Positions 1 through 7,849 of a stretch of 33,932 bases of DNA are shown piece after piece; position 1 is the first letter of the stretch, and every line of letters starts with the position of its first letter. This DNA comes from Acidobacteriota bacterium (GTDB lineage Bacteria > Acidobacteriota > Polarisedimenticolia > Gp22-AA2 > AA152): positions 1-33,932 of the forward strand of contig QHVQ01000014.1 of the NCBI GenBank assembly GCA_003222305.1, read 5' to 3'. The translations under genes and the position numbers were made by a program. A model generated the notes under the pieces. That model made no database searches. It had not been told where the DNA came from and saw nothing but the letters and a program-made list of their open reading frames with translations.

Positions 1-50
1 TCGGGACCGAAGTCTCTCGAGGCCTCGAGGGCGCGGACGAAATCGATCAT
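1..50 (-). CDS. 5' end of an unidentified gene downstream of hbd (partial)
   Basis: An ATG at 50 on the minus strand opens a frame without a stop to the window edge (starts MIDFVRALEASRDFGP). It begins 6 bases after the 3-hydroxybutyryl-CoA dehydrogenase stop codon, so it is probably the third gene of that operon. Only about 16 residues are visible, which is too few to name a family. An acyl-CoA dehydrogenase or another beta-oxidation-type enzyme would fit the context, but nothing in the residues proves it. No convincing Shine-Dalgarno sequence precedes the ATG. Confidence 0.4.
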   Translation of the reverse strand, partial: MIDFVRALEASRDFGP

Positions 51-56
51 CGCCGA

Positions 57-914
57 TCAGACGCGTTCGTAGTCGTAGAAGCCGCGCCCCGACTTTCTCC
101 CCAGATGTCCGGCGTCCACCATCCTCCTCAGGAGAGGACAAGGGCGGTACTTCGGATCTCCGAAGCCTTCGTGGAGCACTTCCAAAATGGCCAGGCAGGT
201 GTCGAGTCCGATAAAGTCGGCGAGGGTCAGCGGTCCCATGGGGTGATTCATCCCAAGTTTCAGGACGGTGTCAACGGCCTCTCTTGAGCCCACCCCTTCG
301 TAGACAGCATAGATGGCTTCATTAATCATGGGCATTAAGACCCGGTTGGAGACAAAGCCTGGATAGTCGCTGACCTCCACCGGGACCTTCCCCCAATTCT
401 CCGCGAGAGCTTTGGTGGTCCGCCAGGTCTCCTCCGACGTGGAATGCCCCCGAATCACCTCCACAAGCTTCATCACCGGCACCGGGTTCATGAAGTGCAT
501 CCCGATGACTTTCTCCGGACGGTCGGTGACGGCGGCGATGCGGGTGATGGAGATGGAGGAAGTGTTGGTGGCCAGGATGACCCCGGCGCGGCAGATTCGA
601 TCCAAGTTCGTGAAGATCCCGCGCTTCAGATCGAGGTCTTCGTTGACCGCCTCGATGGCGAAGTCACAGTCCACCAGCCTCTCCAGGCTCTCTGTGGGGG
701 TGATCCGCCCCAGGATTTCCGCCTTGTCGAGGGGGGTGAGGGCCCCCTTATCCACGCCCCGCTGGAGATTTTTTTCGACCGTGGCCATTCCCCGCTTGAG
801 CAATTCGTCGGACCGATCCACCAGGATCACGGGATGGCCTGCCGCGGCGATCACGTGGGCGATGCCGTTACCCATGGTGCCGGCTCCCACCACTCCCACC
901 GTTCCAATTTCCAT
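57..914 (-). CDS. hbd: 3-hydroxybutyryl-CoA dehydrogenase
   Basis: This is an NAD(P)-dependent cytoplasmic enzyme interconverting acetoacetyl-CoA and 3-hydroxybutyryl-CoA. It has 285 aa, the usual length for the single-domain-pair family. The N-terminal Rossmann motif GAGTMGNGIA is at residues 10-19. The acidic stretch DCDFAIEAVNED is near 82, NTSSISITRIA near 117, the catalytic region HFMNPVPVMKLVEVI starts at His140, and DYPGFVSNRVLMPMINEA of the C-terminal domain follows. The frame is open much further upstream, but that extension lies inside the thiolase gene and has frame-shadow composition. The ATG at 914 has GGAGGAG five bases upstream and begins directly with the Rossmann strand, so I use it. 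The gene starts 20 bases after the thiolase stop and is surely co-transcribed with it. Together the two make C4 acyl-CoA from acetyl-CoA, or run the reverse. Confidence 0.96.
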   Translation of the reverse strand: MEIGTVGVVGAGTMGNGIAHVIAAAGHPVILVDRSDELLKRGMATVEKNLQRGVDKGALTPLDKAEILGRITPTESLERLVDCDFAIEAVNEDLDLKRGIFTNLDRICRAGVILATNTSSISITRIAAVTDRPEKVIGMHFMNPVPVMKLVEVIRGHSTSEETWRTTKALAENWGKVPVEVSDYPGFVSNRVLMPMINEAIYAVYEGVGSREAVDTVLKLGMNHPMGPLTLADFIGLDTCLAILEVLHEGFGDPKYRPCPLLRRMVDAGHLGRKSGRGFYDYERV

Positions 915-934
915 GGTCTCCTCCATGGATGGTT

Positions 935-2116
935 TCAGACGATTCGGATGGCCAGAGCCACGGCGTTGCCGCCGCCCAGACAGAGGGCTGCGATCCCTTG
1001 CTTGCCGCCGCGGTCCTTCAGAGCATGGATGAGGGTCGTCAGGATCCGCGCCCCGCTCGCGCCGATGGGATGCCCCAGCGCTACCGCGCCGCCGTTCACG
1101 TTGACCCGGTCGGGCGGGAGCCGCAGCTCCTTCACCAACGCCACCGCCTGCACCGAGAAAGCCTCGTTCAGCTCGTAGAGATCTACCTCCTCGCGCTTCC
1201 AGCCGGTTTTTCTGAGAACCTCCTCCACCGCCGACTGGGGGGCCATCATCACCCATTTGGGTTCCACACCGGAGGTGGCGTAGGCCACCACCTCGGCCTG
1301 GGGCGGAACCCGGTATTTCGCGGCCGCCGCCTCCGACAGGACCACCATGGCCGAAGCACCGTCGTTCACCCCTGGGGCATTCCCAGCGGTGACGGTGCCA
1401 TTCGGTTTGAAGGCGGGTCTCAGCTTCGCCAGCACCTCCACCGAAGTATCCCGGCGGGGTCCCTCGTCGGTATCGAACACCAGCGGGTTCCCCTTCTTCT
1501 GGGCAATCTGCACCGCCACGATCTCAGCTCTGAACTTGCCGCCGTCCATGGCGGCGAGAGCCTTCCTGTGGCTGTTGGTCGCATATTCATCCTGCATCCT
1601 GCGGGATATGTCATACCTTTCGGCAACGTTTTCGCCGGTACAGCCCATGTGGTAGTCCTCGTAAACGTCCCAGAGGCCGTCCCGGATCATCGAATCGATG
1701 ATCTGGCCGTGCCCCATCCGGTACCCCTCACGGGCATCGGGGAGGAGGTACGGAGCATTGCTCATGCTCTCCATTCCTCCGGCAATCACCACCTCCTGGT
1801 CTCCCAGCATCACCGCCTGGGCCGCCAGGATCACCGACTTGAGGCCGGAGCCGCAGACTTTATTGACGGTCAAGGCGGCCACCGTGCTCGGAATGCCCCC
1901 TTTCAGAGCAGCCTGACGGGCCGGATTCTGCCCCAGGCCCGCCTGGACCACGTTCCCCATTATCACTTCTCCCACAGCCTCCGCGGGAACCCTCGTGCGA
2001 CGGACCGTCTCCTGGACGACGTGGGCCCCCAGCTCCGTAGCCTTGAATCCCTTCATGGCCCCGAGGAATTTACCAATGGGAGTCCTAACGGAGCCCGCGA
2101 TGAGGGCCTTCGTCAT
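935..2116 (-). CDS. acetyl-CoA acetyltransferase (thiolase)
   Basis: Thiolase II family enzyme condensing two acetyl-CoA to acetoacetyl-CoA, or cleaving it. It has 393 aa, matching biosynthetic thiolases such as PhaA/AtoB. The nucleophilic cysteine is Cys88 in [20 protein letters not shown] is at 317-326, the His motif [16 protein letters not shown] contains His349, and the second catalytic cysteine is Cys379 in [11 protein letters not shown]. All catalytic elements are present. The ATG at 2116 has AAGGAGG seven bases upstream and gives the canonical [13 protein letters not shown] start. An in-frame extension to 2152 is not needed. It is the first gene of the minus-strand operon with hbd, driven by the promoter at 2157-2186. 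Whether the physiological direction is PHB/butyrate synthesis or beta-oxidation cannot be read from this window. Confidence 0.96.
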   Translation of the reverse strand: MTKALIAGSVRTPIGKFLGAMKGFKATELGAHVVQETVRRTRVPAEAVGEVIMGNVVQAGLGQNPARQAALKGGIPSTVAALTVNKVCGSGLKSVILAAQAVMLGDQEVVIAGGMESMSNAPYLLPDAREGYRMGHGQIIDSMIRDGLWDVYEDYHMGCTGENVAERYDISRRMQDEYATNSHRKALAAMDGGKFRAEIVAVQIAQKKGNPLVFDTDEGPRRDTSVEVLAKLRPAFKPNGTVTAGNAPGVNDGASAMVVLSEAAAAKYRVPPQAEVVAYATSGVEPKWVMMAPQSAVEEVLRKTGWKREEVDLYELNEAFSVQAVALVKELRLPPDRVNVNGGAVALGHPIGASGARILTTLIHALKDRGGKQGIAALCLGGGNAVALAIRIV

Positions 2117-2156
2117 GGGATGACCTCCTTGGGCAGAAATGTAACACCGCACGGGG

Positions 2157-2186
2157 ATTATAACTGTCTCCGGGGAGCATCATCAA
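2157..2186 (-). promoter_or_regulatory. sigma70-type promoter for thiolase-hbd
   Basis: Read on the minus strand: TTGATG (2186-2181), 18-base spacer, then a perfect TATAAT (2162-2157). The predicted start near 2150 gives a leader of about 34 bases carrying the AAGGAGG ribosome site of the thiolase gene. It lies back to back with the plus-strand promoter at 2270-2298. Confidence 0.65.
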
Positions 2187-2269
2187 TCCTCCTTCTGGGA
2201 GCCTGGAGGCGGGGCGCCCCGGCAGCGCTTCCACGGAAGAGCCCGACGCTCAAAGCGCTCTTTTTCAGG

Positions 2270-2298
2270 TTGACAGGGGGCGATTCGTTGAGTATTTT
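2270..2298 (+). promoter_or_regulatory. sigma70-type promoter for the 71-aa orphan gene
   Basis: TTGACA at 2270-2275, a 17-base spacer and TATTTT at 2293-2298. The predicted start near 2305 leaves a leader of about 138 bases before the ATG at 2443. Just upstream, AGCGCTT (2224-2230) and AAGCGCT (2253-2259) form an inverted repeat followed by a short T run. That could be an operator or a weak terminator, and I cannot tell which. Confidence 0.6.
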
Positions 2299-2364
2299 TC
2301 CTCTCTGGAGCGGCTGAAAAGGCCCCTTCAATGAAATGTTTGGTGGGTGCATTAGCTCTCCCTA

Positions 2365-2427
2365 TCTGGGGGGGTAGTGGAGAGTCGGGTCCGCATCTTC
2401 CACAAGAAGGTGCGGGCCCCTCCCAGA
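2365..2427 (+). promoter_or_regulatory. folded 5' leader element upstream of the 71-aa gene
   Basis: Three nested stems can be drawn by hand. The outer stem pairs 2365-2372 (TCTGGGGG) with 2420-2427, with one G-U. The middle stem pairs 2387-2395 (GGGTCCGCA) with 2411-2419 (TGCGGGCCC), nine pairs with one G-U. The apical stem pairs TCTT (2396-2399) with AAGA (2404-2407) around a CCAC loop. The element ends five bases before the GGAGG ribosome site at 2432-2436. It lies in the 2117-2442 gap, which otherwise holds only the two divergent promoters. I do not recognise it as a known riboswitch class. It could be a cis-regulatory RNA, a protein-binding leader or a stability element. Confidence 0.4.
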
Positions 2428-2442
2428 AATCGGAGGAAGTGA

Positions 2443-2658
2443 ATGAAGATCCAGGGATGGAATGTCAAGCCCACGATGCCCAAGGGCTGGAACGATGCCG
2501 AAGGCCCCCTCGCCGACGACATCCGCGTCGAGACCATGGTCGCCACCAAGAACAACCAGCGGGTGGTCCTTCACAGGGTGGTGAAGACGAATCCTGATGG
2601 AACGGAGGAGGTCTTCATCATCAAGGCGACTCCCCAGATGCTCAAGACCGACCACTAG
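2443..2658 (+). CDS. conserved-looking small protein of unknown function, 71 aa
   Basis: I do not recognise this protein. It has 71 aa and begins MKIQGWNVKP. The body is mixed alpha/beta-like with alternating charged and hydrophobic residues (QRVVLHRVVKTNPDGTEEVF), and there is no signal peptide, membrane segment or Cys motif. The ATG at 2443 is well supported by GGAGG at 2432-2436. The composition reads as a genuine soluble protein, unlike the overlapping 88-codon frame that starts at 2331. A consensus promoter lies at 2270-2298, and a strongly folded leader precedes the ribosome site. It ends about 60 bases before the promoter of the next gene, so it may be monocistronic. The beta-hairpin look (VVLHRVV..DGTEEVFIIKA) could suit a small binding protein, but that is only a guess. 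Confidence 0.7.
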   Translation: MKIQGWNVKPTMPKGWNDAEGPLADDIRVETMVATKNNQRVVLHRVVKTNPDGTEEVFIIKATPQMLKTDH

Positions 2659-2718
2659 CTCTTCCCGCCGCTTCGTCGAAACCCAGCGCCCGGCGTTCCT
2701 CCCACGCCCGGACTATTC

Positions 2719-2747
2719 TTGACAGAGAGTTCGATTCAGCCTATCGT
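2719..2747 (+). promoter_or_regulatory. sigma70-type promoter for the exported protein-folD-coaE-tldDE run
   Basis: TTGACA at 2719-2724, a 17-base spacer and TATCGT at 2742-2747. The predicted start is near 2754, giving a leader of about 18 bases with GAGGA at 2761-2765 before the ATG at 2772. Confidence 0.6.
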
Positions 2748-2771
2748 TCTTCCTCCTCGCGAGGAATTCCG

Positions 2772-3404
2772 ATGCGCTGGTCCTTTCACCGGGGCATTTC
2801 GCTCGCTCTCTCCGCTGCGCTCTTAGTTCCCGCCTTTGCCCCCACCGCCCTCCCCACGTGGCGGATCGTGGCGGGTCCCGAGTGCCTGAAGGGAGAGCCG
2901 CGAACCGACTCGGCGAGCACGTTGAGCGCGGGGGTGAGTTTCTCAGCGCGCCCACTCGGCGTGGCGGAGTACGAGGCGCGGCTCGAGAGGCGCTCTCCTG
3001 GCATGGGCGGGCTCTTCCGCGGTCCCAGCGGAAAAGCACCCCCGTTCCAGGTCTTCCTGGTAAGCTTGGAGAATAGGAACAAGGACGTGGTCCGGTTTCA
3101 GCCTGGGAACGTCCTGCGCATCGGCGGACCCCACGAGCAAGACCACATCCTCGACTACACCGACCTGTATCGTTACCTGCAGGATATCGGCAAGGGGGGC
3201 GAGTCCCTGGATCCTCTGCGGGACGAATTCTTCGACAGCGGGATGAGTCTCGACACGGGCCACCCGGTGGTGCGACTACTTTTCTTCCGCGAGCTACCCC
3301 CGAGCAAGAAACGCAAGGCGATGATGCTCCTGTTCTCAAGCTTTCAAGTCGGAGCCGAGACCTACCAGGCCGGGCTGGCCTGGCATTTTGAGAAGGTCAA
3401 GTAG
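2772..3404 (+). CDS. exported protein of unknown function
   Basis: A 210-aa protein I cannot assign to a family. The N-terminus has the classic Sec pattern: basic MRWSFHRG, a hydrophobic core ISLALSAALLVPAFA and an Ala-rich cleavage zone around residues 22-27, so it is likely secreted or periplasmic. The mature part contains a beta-rich segment (PPFQVFLVSLENRN..VVRFQPGN) that resembles an Ig/jelly-roll type edge. A DYTDLYRYLQD helix and a C-terminal segment SSFQVGAETYQAGLAWHFEKV follow. The ATG has GAGGA six bases upstream and a promoter at 2719-2747. folD starts one base after its stop, so it probably heads the folD-coaE-tldD-tldE transcript, although nothing connects its function to theirs. 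There are no Cys residues for a lipobox, so it is not a lipoprotein. Confidence 0.75.
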   Translation: MRWSFHRGISLALSAALLVPAFAPTALPTWRIVAGPECLKGEPRTDSASTLSAGVSFSARPLGVAEYEARLERRSPGMGGLFRGPSGKAPPFQVFLVSLENRNKDVVRFQPGNVLRIGGPHEQDHILDYTDLYRYLQDIGKGGESLDPLRDEFFDSGMSLDTGHPVVRLLFFRELPPSKKRKAMMLLFSSFQVGAETYQAGLAWHFEKVK

Positions 3405-3405
3405 C

Positions 3406-4341
3406 GTGGCGGCGCGCGTGCTGGATGGGGAAGCGGTGGCCAAGGCGATCCGGCTTGAGGTGGCCGCGGGCGTCGCCGATCTCTGTGCCCGGGGAATGAC
3501 CCGGCCGAGGCTCGCCGTGGTCCTGGCGGGCGAAAACCTCGCCTCCCAGGTTTATGTCCGCAACAAGATCAAGGCTTGTGGCGAAGTGGGGATCGACTCG
3601 GAGCTGGTCCGTCTGGAGGGATCCCGCGATAGTGGGCGGACGCTGGCCGCCGTGCAAGAGCTTAACCGGCGGGACGAGGTGGACGGGATTCTGGTGCAGC
3701 TTCCTCTCCCGGACGACGCCAACGAGACACGCATTCTTCACTCGCTGGATCCCGCCAAGGATGTGGACGGCCTGCACCCGGAAAACGTGGGGAGAATGGT
3801 GGAGGGAGCCGAGGGGCTGCGCCCTTGCACCCCCAGCGGCATCCTGGAGCTGCTGAAGCGCTCGGACATCGAGGTGGACGGAAAGCGCGCCGTGGTCCTC
3901 GGTCGTAGCGCCATCGTGGGGAAGCCCATGGCCATCCTGTTGCTGCACGCCAACGCCACGGTCACCATCTGCCACTCGAGAACGAGGCAGCTGGCCGAGG
4001 TGTCCCGCAGTGCCGAGATCCTGGTCGCTGCCGTGGGGAAGCCGGCGTTCGTCACCGAAGCGCACGTCACTCCCGGCGCCACGGTGGTGGACGTCGGGAT
4101 CCATCGCGTGACGAACGAGGAGCAGGCCGCGGAGCTGTTCGGGCGCGATTCTAGACAGGTGGCGGCCTTCCGCGAAGGAAAGAATCTCCTGGTGGGGGAT
4201 GTTCACGCGCGGCGGGTGGCGCCCGTCGCGGGGGCCCTCTCCCCGGTCCCGGGGGGAGTGGGACCTCTCACCATCGCCTGCCTGCTTCAGAACACCCTGC
4301 AGGCAGCCCGGGTCCGCCGCGGGCTGCCGGCTCACCGATGA
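3406..4341 (+). CDS. folD: bifunctional methylenetetrahydrofolate dehydrogenase/cyclohydrolase
   Basis: FolD interconverts 5,10-methylene-THF, 5,10-methenyl-THF and 10-formyl-THF in the cytoplasm, supplying C1 units for purines and formyl-Met. It has 311 aa from the GTG at 3406. Catalytic Tyr50 and Lys54 lie in YVRNKIKACG. DGILVQLPLP, KDVDGLHPENVG and PCTPSGILELL follow. The Rossmann segment GRSAIVGKPMAILLL is next, and PGGVGPLTIACLLQNT closes the fold. The GTG gives the family-typical AARVLDGEAVAKAI start and has AGAAGG nine bases upstream. A TTG at 3388 would overlap the exported-protein gene by 17 bases and is less likely. The stop overlaps the coaE start (ATGA). FolK and FolP elsewhere in the window belong to the same cofactor system. 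Confidence 0.97.
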   Translation: MAARVLDGEAVAKAIRLEVAAGVADLCARGMTRPRLAVVLAGENLASQVYVRNKIKACGEVGIDSELVRLEGSRDSGRTLAAVQELNRRDEVDGILVQLPLPDDANETRILHSLDPAKDVDGLHPENVGRMVEGAEGLRPCTPSGILELLKRSDIEVDGKRAVVLGRSAIVGKPMAILLLHANATVTICHSRTRQLAEVSRSAEILVAAVGKPAFVTEAHVTPGATVVDVGIHRVTNEEQAAELFGRDSRQVAAFREGKNLLVGDVHARRVAPVAGALSPVPGGVGPLTIACLLQNTLQAARVRRGLPAHR

Positions 4342-5009
4342 AGCGCTCCGGCGGGAAGGATCCGGTCCCGTCGGTCTTCCGAGTGGGATTGACAGGGGGG
4401 ATTGCCACGGGCAAGTCGCAGGTGGCCGAGGTGTTCCAGGAGGAGGGTGCGCTCGTCCTGGACGCCGACACGCTGGGGCACGAGCTGATGGATCCGGGCG
4501 GGCCCGCCTTCGCGGCGATCCGGAAGAGCTTCGGCGACGAGATCCTGGGTGCCGACGGCCGGATCGACCGAAGGAAGCTCGGCGGCAGAGTTTTCAAGGA
4601 CCAGAGTGCCCGCCGCGAGATTAACGCGATCCTCCATCCTCTGATCATGGAGGTAGCGGAGAAGCGCATCATGGAATTTGGGAGGCGATTCCCCGGAGGG
4701 ATCGCGGTCCTGCAAGCGGCGCTGGTGGCGGAGTCGGGCGCCGCCGGTCGGTTCCATCGAATCGTGATGACCGACTGCGACGCGGAGACGCAGATCTTCC
4801 GCCTGAAGGAGCGGGAAGGGATTCCGACCGAGGAGGCGCTGCGGCGCATCCGGTCCCAGGCCGATCCGGCCGAGCGTCGGAAAATCGCGCACCTCATCAT
4901 CGATACCTCCGGCTCCGTGGAGGAGACGCGGGCAAAGGCGAAGCAAGCTTTCGGGAGGCTCCGGAGCGACTGGGAAGCCCTGCAAGCCAGCGAGGAGAAG
5001 AGCGAATGA
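4338..5009 (+). CDS. coaE: dephospho-CoA kinase
   Basis: CoaE phosphorylates the 3'-OH of dephospho-CoA, the last step of CoA synthesis. It has 223 aa, slightly longer than the usual ~200 because of a 12-residue N-terminal lead. The P-loop GLTGGIATGKS is at 17-27, followed by DADTLGHELMDPGGPA, which is typical of the family. The lid/CoA-binding region contains the REINAILHP helix, and the C-terminal segment has R..R.QAD..ERRKIAHLIIDTSGS. The usual PLL.E element is replaced by LQAALVAESG, a mild variant. The ATG overlaps the folD stop and the stop overlaps the tldD start, so translation is probably coupled. The panBCD genes on the opposite strand supply the first part of the same pathway. Confidence 0.95.
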   Translation: MKRSGGKDPVPSVFRVGLTGGIATGKSQVAEVFQEEGALVLDADTLGHELMDPGGPAFAAIRKSFGDEILGADGRIDRRKLGGRVFKDQSARREINAILHPLIMEVAEKRIMEFGRRFPGGIAVLQAALVAESGAAGRFHRIVMTDCDAETQIFRLKEREGIPTEEALRRIRSQADPAERRKIAHLIIDTSGSVEETRAKAKQAFGRLRSDWEALQASEEKSE

Positions 5010-6409
5010 GTTTCATGGATGAAGCGTCGGCCCGTCGCATTCTCGAGGTGCTGCTTTCGCGGGGGGGCGACTTCGGCGAGATTTACTGTCAGGCAAACCA
5101 GTACACTCGGATGTCGTTGGACGACGGAAAGCTGGAGGAGATCCTGTCGGGCGAGGACTCGGGCGTGTCCATGCGCCTGGTCGCGAGCGATCGGACCTTC
5201 TTTTACTCCGGGAACTCCCTGCAGGTTGCAACGCTCGTCACCGAGGCGGGTCGCCTGGCCCGGGCTCTGGAAGAGGGGCAGAAGTCGGGTGTCATCGCGC
5301 CGTTCTGCCCCAGGGACGTGCCGGCGATCTCTCCCATCAGGATCCTGCCCGCGACCGTGGATCTCGGGCAGAAGGTCGCACTGCTCCGGCGGGCCGAGAA
5401 GGCGGCTCGGCACTGCCATCCGGCCGTGGTTCAGTTCTCGGCCAGTTACGGCGATTCCACCCTGTCGGTCGCGGTCATCAACTCGGAGGGCGCCTTTTCC
5501 CGCGAGACGCGGATCTACACGACCCTGTTCGGGTCGGCCATCGCTCAGGAGGGAGAGCAGATCCGCACCGGCTATCATTCCGTGGCTGAGACGAAGGGGT
5601 TCGAGCTGTTCGACGAGCATCCCCCTGAGGAGGTGGGCAAGGAGGCGGCCCGCATCGCTCTGGTGCAGATCGCCGCCAGGCCGGCTCCGGCGGGCACCTT
5701 CACCGTCGTCCTTTCCTCCAAGGCGGGCGGTACCATGGTCCATGAAGCGTGCGGCCATGGGCTGGAGGGGGACTTCGCCGAAAAGGCGCTCTCCATCTAC
5801 GCGGGCAAGCTGGGCCAGCGCGTCGCCTCGGAGCTCGTCACCGTCGTGGACGACGGCACGCTGGCCAACAAGCGCGGCTCAACCGGCATGGACGACGAGG
5901 GGATCCCGAGCTCCCGAGTTCTCCTCATCGATCACGGCATTCTGAAGTCGTATCTCCACAGCCGACGCACCGCCGGCAAGCTCGGGCATTCACCCACCGG
6001 CAACGGCCGGCGGGAAAGCTACCGGCATCTCCCGATACCGCGCATGCGCAACACCATGATCCTCTCCGGCGACACGCCGCCCGAAGCGATCGTCGCCGGA
6101 GTGAAAGAGGGAATCTTCGTCTGCCAGATGGGGGGTGGCGAGGTGGACATCGCCAGTGGCAATTTCATCTTCAATGTGGGTGAAGCCTACATGATCCGTG
6201 ACGGAAAAGTGGCCGAGCCGATTCGGGACGCCACCCTGATCGGGAACGGCCCGGAGGTGCTCGGCAGCATCGACGCCGTGGGCTCCGACTTGGGCTTCGG
6301 GGTGGGAACCTGCGGGAAAGACGGCCAGAGGGTACCCGTGGCCGACGCGCAGCCGACGCTGCGCATCCCGAAGATCGTGGTGGGTGGCACCGTGGGCCAG
6401 GCCCGGTGA
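5006..6409 (+). CDS. tldD: TldD family metalloprotease subunit
   Basis: TldD is the zinc-bearing subunit of the TldD/TldE heterodimer, which degrades unfolded peptides and in some bacteria matures modified peptides or removes antitoxins. It has 467 aa, the normal length. The metal motif HEACGHGLEGDF begins at His246 and holds the HExxxH ligands His246 and His251. Other signatures are RRTAGKLGHSPTGNGRRES in the middle, then GVKEGIFVCQMGGGEVDIASGNFIFNV, and a C-terminal GTCGKDGQ segment. The ATG overlaps the coaE stop and has GAGGAG upstream. It is followed directly by its partner, and the adjacent pair suggests a stoichiometric complex. No candidate modified-peptide precursor is recognisable nearby, so a general housekeeping role is the default reading. 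Confidence 0.95.
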   Translation: MSFMDEASARRILEVLLSRGGDFGEIYCQANQYTRMSLDDGKLEEILSGEDSGVSMRLVASDRTFFYSGNSLQVATLVTEAGRLARALEEGQKSGVIAPFCPRDVPAISPIRILPATVDLGQKVALLRRAEKAARHCHPAVVQFSASYGDSTLSVAVINSEGAFSRETRIYTTLFGSAIAQEGEQIRTGYHSVAETKGFELFDEHPPEEVGKEAARIALVQIAARPAPAGTFTVVLSSKAGGTMVHEACGHGLEGDFAEKALSIYAGKLGQRVASELVTVVDDGTLANKRGSTGMDDEGIPSSRVLLIDHGILKSYLHSRRTAGKLGHSPTGNGRRESYRHLPIPRMRNTMILSGDTPPEAIVAGVKEGIFVCQMGGGEVDIASGNFIFNVGEAYMIRDGKVAEPIRDATLIGNGPEVLGSIDAVGSDLGFGVGTCGKDGQRVPVADAQPTLRIPKIVVGGTVGQAR

Positions 6410-7773
6410 GGCGCGAGGCCGGGATGCTCCCCGGCGAGCCCGACCAGGTTCTTGACCTGGTGCTGGAAGTCCTGAAGCAGGCGCCGGGGGAGGGGGGGGA
6501 AGTGTACTTTCAGGACACCCATGAAAGCTCCGCCAGCGTGGTGGACCAGAGAATCGAGAGCGTCGAGGCAAAGCAGGAGCGCGGCATCGGCGTGCGCGTC
6601 TTCCGCGAGGGGCGCGTCGGGTTCTCGTTCACGCCCGACGTCACCGCCGAGGGCATCCAAAAGGCGGTCGAGTGGGCGGTGGCCATCCTTCCCCACGTCG
6701 ATCCCGAGCCGGAGCAGATAGTCCCGACCCCCGAGCCGACCACGTTCACGCTGCCAAACGAGGACCCGCGACTTCTCGGGGCGAGCATGGAGGAGAAGGT
6801 GGACATGGCGCGGCGCATCGAGAGCTGTGCGCTGCGATTCTCCAGTCGCGTAAAACGGGTACGGGACAGTCGCTATTCCGACGTCTGGGGCGGCTGCTGG
6901 ATTGCCAACACTGCAGGGCTGCGCGCCGGCTATACCTTCTCAAGGGCCATCGGCTCCATCGAGCTGGCGGCCATCGAGAAGCAGGAGAACCAGACGGGCT
7001 ATGCATCGGGCTTCGCCCTGGGGCTCGAGCAACTCGAGCCCGACGCCATTGGAATCGAAGCCGCCTCCCGGGCCATCAACAAGCTCGGGGCCGAGCCCAT
7101 CAGCACCCGCCGAACCGAGGTGGTTTTGGATCCTGAAGTGGTGGCGGGGGTGTTCGGCCTGCTCGCCTCCGCCTTCCACGCCGACAACATTCTCAAGGGC
7201 AAGTCGCTCTTCAAAGGGCTGCTTGGGCAACGGATGGCGCGTGCCACGGTCACCTTGATGGATGATGGTCGCCTCCCGGGCGCCATCAACACCGGTCCCG
7301 TGGACGGCGAAGGGACTCCCACCCGCCGCACCGTCCTCATCGATCAGGGATTCCTCAACAGCTATCTCCACAGCGATTTCACCGCTCGCCGGATGAAAGC
7401 CTCCCGCACGGGCAACGCGCAGCGCGGCGGCTATCTGTCGTTTCCGCACATCGGGACCAACACGCTTTTCCTGAAACCCACTGGCATCAACCGCAAGACC
7501 CTGCTGGGTACGGTGGCCAGGGGCGTCTACGTCTCGGAGGTGATGGGGCTGCACACCATTGACCCGATCAGCGGCGATTTCTCGCTGGGCGCCGTGGGCT
7601 GGGAGATCGAGAACGGCTCCATGGCCCGCCCGGTGCAGAAGATGGGGATCTCCGGCAACATCCGCGACCTTCTCCATTCCGTTGCCGCCGTCGCCGACGA
7701 TCTCCGCTTTTTTGCCTCCGGCCCGGCCGGCTCCACCGTCCTCCTGGAAGGCATCAGCATCAGCGGCAGCTAG
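6406..7773 (+). CDS. tldE: TldE/PmbA family protease partner subunit
   Basis: This is the second subunit of the TldD/TldE protease, a paralogue of tldD that lacks the HExxxH zinc motif, as expected for TldE (PmbA). It is 455 aa. Family signatures include [17 protein letters not shown] near residue 63, the [19 protein letters not shown] strand-helix, [14 protein letters not shown] and the C-terminal [19 protein letters not shown]. The listed start is the GTG at 6406, overlapping the tldD stop (GTGA) and consistent with the tight coupling of this operon. An ATG at 6424 with GAGG five bases upstream is an equally good alternative and removes only six residues. It is the last gene of the run that starts at 2772. 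The helicase gene downstream has its own -10 box. Confidence 0.94.
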   Translation: MRREAGMLPGEPDQVLDLVLEVLKQAPGEGGEVYFQDTHESSASVVDQRIESVEAKQERGIGVRVFREGRVGFSFTPDVTAEGIQKAVEWAVAILPHVDPEPEQIVPTPEPTTFTLPNEDPRLLGASMEEKVDMARRIESCALRFSSRVKRVRDSRYSDVWGGCWIANTAGLRAGYTFSRAIGSIELAAIEKQENQTGYASGFALGLEQLEPDAIGIEAASRAINKLGAEPISTRRTEVVLDPEVVAGVFGLLASAFHADNILKGKSLFKGLLGQRMARATVTLMDDGRLPGAINTGPVDGEGTPTRRTVLIDQGFLNSYLHSDFTARRMKASRTGNAQRGGYLSFPHIGTNTLFLKPTGINRKTLLGTVARGVYVSEVMGLHTIDPISGDFSLGAVGWEIENGSMARPVQKMGISGNIRDLLHSVAAVADDLRFFASGPAGSTVLLEGISISGS

Positions 7774-7784
7774 AGGCTCTCCCG

Positions 7785-7824
7785 CCGGTTCCGTTCCGGT
7801 TCCTTGCCTGTTCGACGGTATAAT
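7785..7824 (+). promoter_or_regulatory. putative lhr promoter with an 8-bp direct repeat
   Basis: A perfect TATAAT lies at 7819-7824, giving a start near 7831 and a leader of about 20 bases before the GTG at 7850. No good -35 box exists. Its place is taken by a direct repeat, CCGGTTCC at 7785-7792 and again at 7796-7803, with an 11-base period (about one helical turn). This looks like an activator or repressor site overlapping the -35 region, but short GC repeats also arise by chance. Confidence 0.4.
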
Positions 7825-7849
7825 GCGCTTCATCGTTCAGGAAGGAATC

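Noticed and set aside
915-1256. Upstream extension of the 3-hydroxybutyryl-CoA dehydrogenase frame
   Set aside because: It lies inside the thiolase gene, has Gly/Arg-rich shadow composition, and the ATG at 914 has a strong ribosome site and starts the Rossmann fold.
2331-2597. 88-codon plus-strand frame overlapping the 71-aa gene
   Set aside because: It has no ribosome site, low-complexity composition and overlaps the better-supported frame starting at 2443; a short upstream ORF role cannot be excluded.
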